A stretch of DNA of 64,000 nt from assembly GCF_018143015.1 (NCBI RefSeq), contig NC_054751.1:15113292-15177291 (forward strand). The letters run 5' to 3'. Shown one piece after another: positions 35,301 through 47,300 of the stretch. The notes beneath the pieces were generated by a model. That model was not told the origin of the DNA and ran no database searches. It saw only the letters and a list, made by a program, of their open reading frames with translations. Source of the stretch: Lytechinus variegatus (taxonomy: Eukaryota > Echinodermata > Echinoidea > Temnopleuroida > Toxopneustidae). A program made the translations under genes and the position numbers. Positions within the stretch are counted from its first letter, which is position 1, and every line of letters begins with the position of its first letter.

Positions 35301-38300
35301 CCCATGCCCAAATAAGTAGGGGGACACAGTATGAAATGTCCCCCCTACTATTTTTGTCTCGCCTGCGAAGCAGAGTGAGACTATAGGCGCCGCTTTTCCG
35401 ACGCGACGGCGGCGGTGTCAACATCAAATCTTAACCTGAGGTTAAGTTTTTGAAATGACGTCATAACTTAGAAAGTATATGGACCTAGTTAATAAAACTT
35501 GGCCATAAGGTTAATCAAGTATCACTGAACATCCTGCATGAGTTTCACGTCACATGACCAAGGTCAAAGGTCATTTAGGGTCAATGAACTTGGCCAAATT
35601 GGGGATATCTGTTAAATTCCCATCATAACTTTGAAAGTTTATGGATCTGATTTATGAAACTTGGACATATTAGTAATCAAGCATCACTAAACATTTTGTG
35701 CAAGTTCATGATTAAGCTCAAAGGTCATTTAGGGTCAATGAACTTTGGCCGAATCGGGGGTATCTGTTGAATTACCATCATAACTTTGAAAGTTTATTGG
35801 TCTAGTTCATTAAACTTGGACATTAGAGTAATCAAGTATCACTGAACATCCTGTGCACATTTCAGGTCACGGAATTGGGTGTATCTGTTGAATTACCATC
35901 ATAACTTTGAAAGTTTATGGATCTGATTCATGAAACTTGTACATAAGAGTAATCAAGTATCACTGAGCATCCTGTTCGAGTTTCAGGTCACATGATAAAG
36001 GTCATGTAAGGTCAATGATTTTTGGCCATGTTGGGGTTTTTTGTTGAATAACCATCATATCTCTGTATGTTTATTGGTCTAGTTAATAAAAAGTGGACAT
36101 ATAGCCCAGTCATTTTCGCCCAAATTTTGACCAAACTTGGAACAAATTGCAACAGATTTTTTTTTATCACAATGCATTTCTGTAAGGTCCCTAGTACAAC
36201 ATACTAAAAGTCTCAAACTTTCCGAATATAGTCTGGTCAGTTAGCGGAATTATGTGGACACGGTGGACAAAAGCGTGATTTTTTCTCCAGACCTTTGTTT
36301 ATGTATAAGAATTAAGAATGGGGTATGCTCCAAAAAATCTGGCTGCAGGAACAGTGAAAAAAATGGGTGAAAATGTCAGAATTTATGAGTTCAGATTTGT
36401 CTGATATATAGACTAGCGCTAGTGCAAAACTCAATAGCAGTGCATTATTTTGCATTGGATTAGTTCTTGAATTCAGACCCTTTTTGAACAGATCTTCTGT
36501 TTGTCCTCGCACCTCAATGCACCAAATATCTGAATGAAGATGCTAACCAAGCCGAAGGGTGACGGTGGAGGGGGTTGAATGTTGGTGTGTATGTACATGT
36601 TTTGGTCTTGGGGGAAAGGTGTGCAAGACACATTTTTTGCATGTGTTGGAAATTGTGTTGCCATGGTAACAGTGTATTATTGCAAAAAATAAGGTAAAAA
36701 TCTTGCAGTTAGAACCACTTCCTGTTTTTAACCGATTCTCATGAAATTTGGCACACACATTGGTCTTGAGGTGAAGATGTCTAAGACACACTTTTGTGTG
36801 TCTTTCAGAAATCTTGTTGCCATGGTAACAACATATTACATGGTGAAAATTGGGAAAAAACTTACAATTCAAACTGCTTCATCAGTTTTCAATCAATTCT
36901 CATGAAATTTGGCACACACATTGTATTGAAGTAAAAATGTACAAGGCACTTTTTGTGTGTGTTTCCAAAATTGTGTTGTCATGGTAACAAAATATCATAT
37001 GGCAAATTTAGGTAAAAACTTGCAATTTTAACTACTTCATCAGTTTTGAACCAATTCTCGTGAAATTTGGTTCACACATTGGCCTTAGGGTAAAGATGTG
37101 CAAGAACCTTTGTTTTCTTTTGCATTTGGCAGAGAGTGCATTACCAGGGTAGCCACAAATGATAGCCAGAAATGTAGGAAAACTTATTGTGGATCAAACT
37201 TCTTCCCCTGTTTTTAGTCAGTGCTCATAAAAATTTGAAGAAATATTCATCTTAGGGTAAAGATCCATATTAAACTCTAAATGTCTTCTCTGCATTAAAA
37301 TGTGGGGGGCTTCATTAATATTTCTGGGTTTGGGGGGAAGGGGCAGGATTGGTCCTTTAAATCTGACATCAAAGAAGGTTAAAGGCAGTGGCCATTAGAA
37401 ACATAAAAATGATAAACACTCTTAAAAAACGCATCCCCTTAAGGGCATATAGGCTGGAGGTACACTGGGTGAATATGAAACCTTCCGCTGAAGCAGAGGA
37501 GTTCCAACACTGGCAAGCAAAACAAAATGTGTACCCCTTCTACATTCAACAGCTGATTTTCCAAACCTTAGTTCCACCTCCCCAAGATGTGCACCCCTTC
37601 CCATACCACTTTTAGTTCTACTTCCCCATGCTCAAACCAGTCTACACCTTTGTCCCTCAGGGGTCAATGCATTTTTAAAGCTAGACATTACTCTTTGACC
37701 TCATAAAAATGACCTCATAAAAATTACAGTTAAAGGATTATGACTAGGAACTTAACCCCCCCCCGAAAAAATAGGGGGCTGATATACTTTTTAGTAGAAA
37801 ATGCCCCCCCCCCCCTTCAAAGGTAAGAAGAGTCCTTTGCATTTCAGACCATTCATTTAAAGTTTAATGCATTCTGATTTGATAAAAAAAATTGTTTACA
37901 GTACCCAATTAACCATTGTTTATTTATATTCTCCTACTCAGTCTTTTATTCATATTCATATTCCGTTCCTACTCTTTCTTTTTAACTTTCACATCACTCT
38001 TGATTTTGAGCTTCACCATGTCATCTCCTTCTGTTTCCTGTCTCTAAGTATATTTTTTCTGACATATTTTAAAGTGTACCTTTAATCATGCAACTAATTA
38101 AAGAAATATAAATATATACAAAAATCTCTGCACTTGTTTTAGAAATTCACTTGCATATCCATGACTCGGTAACATACCATATCAAAAATATACCTATGTG
38201 CACAATAGATTTTAGCCTTATATTTTCTTTCATTTATTTTTTCAGTATATTTCTGTGACAGCCCCTGCTTCATGCTTCAAATAAAACATTGATTAATTGG

Positions 38301-41300
38301 AGGCTTTAAATATTTGAGGCTTTAAATTAATATGCTGAAGTGTAAAGGATTCCCCCCTTTTTTTTTTTGGGGGGGGGGTTAAGTTCTTAGTCGTTATAAT
38401 TTCATTTTAATCTTTATGTGGCAATTTTCTAAAGCCCCCCTCCCAAATAAAAAATGTAAGGGGTGTTTTTTAAGAGTGTTTAAGTTCCTCATGGTCATGG
38501 CCTTTAACCTTCTATATTTTTATGTTGTCAGTTTTTAAGGACCTTCTCCACCCCCCCCAAAAAAAGCCTATAAATATTATTGAAGGTGATTAATACCCTG
38601 CGCTATTATATGACGTTATAAAGGGGAATCAAACCCAAATAACACTTGTTTTTAGAGGAAAATGAAAAATCAGCCAAGTTTATAGGTCAAAGTTTGAAGT
38701 TTTGAACAATATCGGACAAACCATAACAAAGTTGTGAACATATTAAAGTTATAAACATTGGTAATCACTATACCCATGAAGACTTCAAATTGACCGCATA
38801 TGTGATGTCATTGTGATGTAAGAAGGCAAGAACTACTCTTCCATGTACTGGAATAATTAATTAGCTAAAATTTCTTTTTTTCAAAAGTTTTACTTCAAAT
38901 GATATCTTTCTTTCATGAGGACATAAAACATACTACCGGGTTTATATTACGGCCCCAATGGAATAGGGATTTAGGAGAAAACCAAAAATCATGATAACTA
39001 CTAGTCTTATGGGAAAGTTGTCCTTGTGGCCTCACCCCTTGTCATAATTTACTTATCCAGTTGCCAATTTGAATTCTACATACTAGTAGCCTTAGGGATC
39101 TTAATTTTAAAGCAGCCATAACTTTATTTTGCTTGTCCGATTTCTTTAACACTTTCATCATTCTTATTTTTCTCCTTTTCCATGCACACAACATTATGAC
39201 CAAGGCTTGATTCCCTTTTAATACTGAATATGTAGTTCAAATTGCAAGGTTTTTACCTAAATTTTGCCATATAATATGTTGTTCCCATGGCAACACAATT
39301 TTGGAAACACACACAAAAAGTGCCTTGTACATCTTTACTTCAATACCAATGTGTGTGCCAAATTTCATGAGAATTGATTGAAAACTGATGAAGCAGTTTG
39401 AATTGTAAGTTTTTTCCCAATTTTCACCATATAATATGTTGTTACCATGGCAACAAGATTTCTGAAAGACACACAAAAGTGTGTCTAAGACATCTTCACC
39501 TCAAGACCAATGTGTGTGCCAAATTTCATGAGAATCGGTTAAAAACAGAGGAAGTGGTTCTAACTGCAAGATTTTTACCTTATTTTTTGCAATAATACAC
39601 TGTTACCATGGCAACACAATTTCCAACACATGCAAAAAATGTGTCTTGCACACCTTTCCCCCAAGACCAAAACATGTACATACACACCAACATTCAACCC
39701 CCTCCACCGTCACCCTTCGGCTTGGTTAGCATCTTCATTCAGATATTTGGTGCATTGAGGTGCGAGGACAAACAGAAGATCTGTTCAAAAAGGGTCTGAA
39801 TTCAAGAACTAATCCAATGCAAAATAATGCACTGCTATTGAGTTTTGCACTAGCGCTAGTCTATATATCAGACAAATCTGAACTCATAAATTCTGACATT
39901 TTCACCCATTTTTTCACTGTTCCTGCAGCCAGATTTTTTGGAGCATACCCCATTCTTAATTCTTATACATAAACAAAGGTCTGGAGAAAAAATCATGCTT
40001 TTGTCCATCGTGTCCACAAGTAGGGCATTTTTGACGCTAACAGACCAGACTAATAGGGGAAAGGCATCTAATTTGCATAAATCCAAGATGGCTGCCAAAA
40101 TTAATTGATATGCCTTATCCTTAATATTTTTTGTACAGATAATGGAAAAATCTTGAAATGAATACGCAATTCACTATGATTAAGATATCAAAAATCGGTT
40201 GCAATCGTTTCCGGGACTGTCCGGTTCTTATTTTTCGAAAAATGTGAGAAATTATGCCAAAATTTTCGTGTTTTCGGTCAAAAATTTGCATGTGCATTGA
40301 AATCTTTCTGTTTTAACATTAGCATCAACAACTAATATAAAATATCAGCATTCGACAAGAAAGGGGATATTCAACGAAAAAATTGATATGCTTCATAACA
40401 GTATTAAAGGGGAATCCAGCCTTGGCCATAAAATGTTATGTTGGGAAGGAGAAAAATGAATTAAACAGAATGGTGAAAGTTTGAAAGAAATCGGACAAGC
40501 AATAAGAAAGTTATAGCCGCTTTAAAATTGAGATCACTAATACTATGTAGATTTCAAATTGGCAACTATGTAAGTAAATTATGACAAGGGGCAAGGACAA
40601 CTTTCCCATAGGCCATGTACTTTATTATCAGGGATTTGTGGTTTTCTCCTAAGTACCCATTTCCCTGGGGCAGTAATCTAAATATAACCCAGGTAGTATA
40701 TTGTATAGTATGTCCTCATGAAAGAAAAATATAATTTGAAATAAAACTTTTGGGAAAAATGACATTTTAGCCATAATATGTATTGGAGTACATGGAAGAG
40801 AAGTCCTTGCCTTACATCACTATGACATCCCATATGCGGCCAATTTGAAGTCTCCATGGGTATAGTGATTACCAATATTTACAACTTTTAAAAATTCATA
40901 ACTTTCTTGTTGTTTGTCGAATATTGTTCAAACTTTCACCTATCAACTTGTCTGATTTTTCTTTTCCTTATAAAAACAAGTTTTTATTTGGGTTGGATTC
41001 CCCTTTAATGTCTTAACTTGCTTAGATTAAGGGCAAATACATCCGAATGTATTATGCGATATTGCGATAAAGTGACACCAAAAACCAACCTCCGTGTCCA
41101 GTCAACCTTTTATATCGACTACAACGCGATCGCTTGGATGCATTTGAAGATAGTACAATAAACTAAATCGGTCTTGCCTCGCCTTTGTTGGTGTGACTAA
41201 CACGCGTAAATACAATGACGTCTAACGATGCAAAGGTGTATATTACTTAAATTGATATGTGGGCAAAGGGCTTTTTCTTCATTTGAAAGTAACTTTTATG

Positions 41301-44300
41301 TTAATGAAATTTCTTAGAAAAAGTTAGAGGATGCTTAATTGATCTGCATGCTGTATGCAATTACGTTCAAGAACATCACAGCATAGTCCCGCAATAGCTT
41401 GTCAAAGTTACCCCCTTATCCGTAGCTCAACTATTAAAAATATCGTGCTTTTTGGAGCCCCCAATGTGACAACGCGGTGTTTTGCTACAAAGAAAAAAAC
41501 TTTTATTGTCTAGAAATCACTTGGAGGCAAAAGAGCAGGCTTTTCTCTTTGAGTTACATATAAAGAAGTGATGGCACATCAAAGCCTACCCTTTCAGGGG
41601 TCTTCTGAAGTCACCAACCCCTTTTTGTATTTTGCTCATTTCTTGGAAAATTCGCACAAATTTTAGCTCCATTGAGGCAATAGGCATTTCCCCTTTGCAG
41701 TAAACCGATTTAATTGTTTTGTAAGCACTTGGGGATGGAAAAATAGATTTTCTTCTATCAGGTAAATTTAAAGAAGTGCTGGCACAGCAAAGTCTATCCC
41801 CTGCGGGGTTCGCTAAAGTCAATCACCCCTTTTCCATATTTTGCCAATTTATGGAAAAATCTATAAATCCGGAGCCCTCATTGAGGCAAAAAAGATGTTT
41901 CTGCTACAGTGTAAGCCACTTTTATTGTTTTAAAACCACTTGGAAACAAAGAGTACTCTTTTGTCTATGTGCTACGTATAAAGAGGTGCTGGCACATCAA
42001 AGCCTACATCCTTTAGGGAGCTGCTGAAATCACCCCACCCCTTAAGCGTATTTTACCCATTTCTTGTAAAATTTTGGAGCCCCAATGAGGTAAAAGGCGT
42101 TTCCCCCTTTGCAGTAGACCACTTTTATTCTTTGGAACCACTTGGAGATAACAAAATTAGATTTTCCTCCATCAGCTACATACAAAGAAGTGCTGGCACA
42201 GCAAACCCTACCTCTCAGGGGTTTGCCGAAGTCAACCATCCCTTTTCCATATTTTGCCTATTTATGGAAAAATCTATCAATTCGGAGCCCTCATTGATGC
42301 AAGAATGTTATATATATACACAACAAAAAAAGTAAGTCCCCCCTAAACAAACATCAATAATTTCCGAACCAATGCGAGTTTTTGATATATTTTTACATGA
42401 GCGTGTAGGTAATTTTATAAGCTACCCTATGAGTAAATGTTGTGGATGTATCTTACGTCATGCTTCAGTGAGCACCGTCAGAAGGCAAAAATGTCACTTT
42501 TCAAAAGTCACAAGCAAAATATCACGATTTTGATTCCATTGTATTGGAGCTAATTCCACATTCTCATCATGAAAACTAGTCAGAAGGCTTGGAAAGGGTA
42601 CTTTCTAAAAGACGATACAACTTTTTAAGCTAAATTTCACGGTTGAATAAACTCAAGTCCAAATTTGCTATAATTGGATTTTTACACATTTCTTTCAATA
42701 AAAAATGCTAGAATATGATGACAGTTATTTTGGGGAAGACTATCTCCAACAATATTCACTGTTTCACGGTTCAATGAACATTTATTGGAAACAAAAAATG
42801 CGATTTTCAAATATCGTAGGCAAGTATTGCTTCATTTTTCTAACTGAAAATGATCTTTTCTCAACTTTTTTGTTATGTTCATGACCAATTAACATGCTTC
42901 AATTATTCAAAGGTGTCAAATTAAACATTTACGCTTGAATGAACATGTGGAATGTGATTAGCTCTTTTTTACGTTATTGGAAAAACTGCAATTTGTAACT
43001 ATGGATATCTGTCACACAACTCCTTGCACAGTTCATTTGATTTGATTTTTATGAAAATCCCGATGTTTAATGCATCAGTGAGCACACAATATTCGAAAAT
43101 TATGCAAATGAGAAGAAAGTTCAAGGCCTTGGCCCCACTCTGTACCGAATCGAATGGTTATTTTGGTGTGCGCACATTTTGGATAGTGTTACTCTGAAGC
43201 CATGTGCGAAGTTTCATGAAATAACTGTTGGCAGAAGTAACAAAAACCGTCCATGAAACAAACCCTCATTTCATATTTGTTAAAATTTTGACTTCCTCTC
43301 TCATAGACTTGTGTACATTATGGGTGCATATGTTTAAGCATACGTAAACCCCTTATTCAATATGGTGGAACTTTTTTTCAAGACTGTCTTTAGCAATGTC
43401 GTTTGGCAGTAATGTTTATCAACCTATGGGCAGAATTCTGTGCAAAAATGAAATCGATTTGTTTGTTTATGGATGAGTGAGCACGCATTAAAGTGGGAAA
43501 ATTGGTATTTTCAATGTCACAGACTCATTTTAAAGGGTAATAAAGTGAATATTGGGGGCAAATTTGGTTTGAAAGGTGTCTTTAATTGCTGTTGTTTTTA
43601 TCATCCATCATTTCTATCACCAAACACTTTCCGAACTTTAGCCATTTCATGGTTGAGCGAGCACATTCGAAAACTTAGGAATGAATACTCTTTATACTGC
43701 ATAAATGTATTCTTTTCCTAACAATTTCTCAGGATCAGTTGAATGTATGGACGGATCAGTGGTGGATCCAGAATTTTAAATGGGGGAGGGGCCTATAATC
43801 GGGGGAGCCATCAACATTTTCAAATTTTAACATGATCTAACAAGTTGTAAAAGATAATACCCCCAAAACCCTATGATGACACGTCACAATACAGGGGCCG
43901 CAGAGCAGTTTTCAAAGTGGGGGGGGGGGGGCTGACCATGCCAAAAATCACAATCGTATAACATTTTTGTACTTGCTTATGGAAAAAAGTGGGGGGGGGG
44001 GGGCTGAAGCCCCCCAGCCCCCCCCCCCCCTTCAATACATCGTGTTCACTCAACCATGAACATACGATATCAAAATTTGGTCTGAAATGGTTAAATGATG
44101 TATAGTAAAACAGCATAACACTATAAAGTTCACCTAAAAACAATTTTTGCCCAACTTCGTATGTGCACAATCTGAAAAACGACTCTTGTGACTTTCAAAA
44201 ATGGTCATTTTTAATTCAATCTTTAATTACTCATGCATGACTCAACCGATCAATCTCATTTTTCCCCAGGAGTTGCTTAATGAGTGTATAAAACCACCCA

Positions 44301-47300
44301 TGAAATATCATATCTCAAAATAATTTGGTTCAAAAGTTACAGCAGTTTGATTTAGGGGGGACTTACTTTTTTTGTTGTGTATATATATATATAGCAAACC
44401 ACTTTCATTGTTTCGTAACCACTTGGAGATTTAAAAAAAAATCCTTTACATCAGCTACATAAGAAGTTCTGGCTCAGCAAAGCCTACCCCCTCAGGGGTT
44501 CCCTAAGTCTCCCCACCCTTTTTGCCTATTTTCCCCTCCTTTTATTTATAATTTATGGGGAAAATCTGCCAATTTGGAGCCCCTATTAAGGCAAAACGTT
44601 GTTTCTGCTTATAGCAAACTTCTTTCATTGTTTCGTAACCACTTGGAGATAAAAAAGTAGATTTTCCTCCATCAACTACAATAAAGAAGTGCTGGCTCAG
44701 CAAAGCCTATACCTCCCTTAGGGGTTCCCAAAGTCTCAAAATTGCAGTTTTTGACCCCCCCCCCCATTCGGGCAAAAGGCATTTCTGCTATATGGTTAAG
44801 TCACTTTTATTATTTGAAACTTAAAGATGAGTAGGTTTAGTCTATCAGCGCATCGACCCTTCCCTCTTCAGGGACTCCAAATTGACAGATTTTCCCATAA
44901 ATTGGCAAAATACGGCGCATCGACCCCTTCCCTCTTCAGGGGCTCCAAATTGACAGATTTTTCCCATAAATTGGCAAAATACGGAAAAAAGTGCTACTTT
45001 GGTATACAGTTAAATAGTAGTATAATAGGATGTGGCAGGTCTAATAGCTATACATCTTATTTTTCTCTTGAACTTTGAGATGGAGCAAGCAGAAAATGTC
45101 ATTATTTTGGTGCACAATGTCACGTGACTAGCATATGATAGTTTCCGTGCCTAGACCCTTTCATGTTAAACAATTAATACAGTCCAAACAGAATCGAATT
45201 TATGTATTTAATGTTAATAGTAACAATGTTCTTGTGGTATAAATCTTTGCTTACTGATATTTATGATACAGCGATAGTTTGAGGAAGTCAATGTTTATAG
45301 TATATCGAGGTCGGAATTGATTTGTAATCGGGTCTGAGTACATAGTATACACTGGCGTCGTCTGCTACGTAAACTTAATGAGCGAATATGACCAAAATTA
45401 ACCATTATGTTTATGCAAATTAGAACACTTTCCCCTATTCGGATTTTCTGGGACTTTTAGTATGGTCTTCTATGGACCCCAAAGAAACGTTCTGCATTGG
45501 AATAAATTCTGTTGCAATTTGTTCCAAGTGAAAATTTAAAATGACTGGACTAATAAGAGTAACCATGTATCACTGAACATCTTGTGCGAGTTAGAATAGT
45601 ATTCAAAGTCAGCACTGCTGCTATATTGAACCGCGTGATGCAGGTGAGATGGCCAGAGGCATTCCACTTGTTTATCTTTTATGATGGAAAATAATACATC
45701 ATTCAAAATCAAAATAAATCATGTATTTAGACTGAGATTATCTTATTTTTTTGGTGATATCCTTCTTTTTTTTTTGCTTGTCAAAAAGTATTTTGTTCCA
45801 AATCACCCCTGATATTTGGGTGATAATCTTTTTTTTTTTGCTTGTCAAATTTTCCAGCCCCTGCACCAAAGAGGGAAGTGACAAGTATGGGAACAACTGA
45901 GAGACAATAGACCAGTTCGTAGTTACTTCATAGGCAATTTTGGTCAAATGACCTTTCATTTCTTACATCATGATAGGCAGATTTCAAAGCAAGATATTAC
46001 GTAAGCTTGCCTTACATAGCAGGATGAAGAAATAGAATAGACCAGGTGACTAGAATAGCACACCAATGAACACTTAATGAAGGTATTTGTTGCATTCCTA
46101 CTTTGAATGCATATCTTAGCATGTTGCACAATGTACTTGACAAACTGAAATACCAGTCGTTCGTGGAAGCATTGTTGTTTTTTGTGGATGTAAATGAAAA
46201 CAACAATTCAAAAGAATATATGAATAATCAAGACATCAAAGTTGGTGCTTATCTCATTAGATTTTAAAGCACCATGTCACTTTAGTACAAATGACCTTCT
46301 TCTGATCATGCGTAGAATCTTTTGATCATGCGCAGAAAGGAACTACGAACTGGCTTATTTTGAACAGATGAGTTTTGAGAGCAATTTAAAACATTTGAAA
46401 TATTGAATATAAGAAATCGTTAAGGAAATGGTCCTTCTGAATTTGCACTCCACAGTATGTGATGACAAAGACTCCCAAGATTCAGACCCTGGTGATATCT
46501 TCAAATCAACCCTAAAAAAAATCCAAGCAAAGACAAAGGCCCTAGCAGGAGAACTAAGTGTACCAGTTTTCTATCTCATCATCAAGGAGCCTGCACAGAG
46601 TGGAAATTTCACCAAATCCCCCAATCCTGGTATCCTTTCTTTTCTGCAGCGCCTGCACCACATCGATATCCATCACCCAGGAACTGTGTTAATTTACCAG
46701 TCTAAAAGAAGCAGGGCTACCGAGTTTGCTCAAACCGGAATAAAGCAGTTTGCAGCCGGTTCGGTCTGCAGGAATCCTGAGGTGTTGGCGCATTGCCAAG
46801 GAGGGAGGGTCTCTGGCTCTGCCCATGAGTCAATTTTGGATTTTGATTATGTTTTAGAGAGCGAGGAACAGATTCCTAGTGTAATACCACACTTGAACGA
46901 TATTATCAGTGATGACGCTGATGATGTAAGAACTCATGTCGGGGAGGAGAGATGGGGAAGGATCCTGGGTGTCAGCTATAAGGACAAGGAGACCTTGAAA
47001 AGGTAAGCTGATGAGTTTAAATTAATTCTTAGTGATTTAAAGTTTGAGGTTGACAGTTTGTTCTGATGTCTGACTGATTATTACACTGGCCATAGCACGG
47101 GGCTGATGCTGGTGCTCTTTGGATGATTTGATGTTTGGTTAAACAGCCTGTGTTATTGCCAGAAAGATTGAATATTTTGAAGTGTACAATTAAAACTTGG
47201 GATTAGTCAAACCAACCATTAATTGTTATTCATCTTGATAAGCAGGTTTGGTGATTGTTATGATCTTGAAGTAGTCATAAGCTCTCAGATTCATGCACTG

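Larger units (their letters stand above)
36102..45552. mobile_element. 9.45-kb inverted-repeat element, unclassified, with ATA target duplication
   Basis: The left end is TAGCCCAGTCATTTT and the right end AAAATGACTGGACTA; similarity continues inward (ACAAATTGCAACAG and its inverse). ATA at 36099-36101 and 45553-45555 flanks it, and the host repeat reads through cleanly when one ATA is removed. Inside lie a second pair of inverted arms, two TTAA MITEs, a ~200-bp satellite and a TA-flanked element. No transposase frame is seen. The superfamily is unknown; a 3-bp duplication would suit CACTA or Harbinger types, but the ends do not match them. Confidence 0.7.
35351..45669. repeat. GCGAAGCAG-type dispersed repeat, split by the 9.45-kb element
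   Basis: It starts TCTCGCCTGCGAAGCAGAGT and carries three to four imperfect ~190-bp internal units (CATCATAACTTTGAAAGTTT, AATCAAGTATCACTGAACAT, AAGGTCAAAGGTCA). After the insertion it resumes at 45553 (AGTAACCATGTATCACTGAAC) and ends with GCAGGTGAGATGGCCAGAGG. The break falls inside one of the internal units. Confidence 0.75.
33134..46455 (+). other. Intron 4 of the host gene (13.3 kb, nested repeats)
   Basis: The donor is GAGG|GTGAGT at 33133/33134 and the acceptor CCACAG|TATG at 46455/46456. The phase matches across the intron (G + TA). At least nine repeat units, listed separately, fill it. I found no exon between them. Confidence 0.65.

Noticed and set aside
36312-37136. Short open frames in the inner arms (and their mirror copies at 39237-39972)
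   Set aside because: Identical frames in inverted copies of a non-coding repeat; no protein family features.
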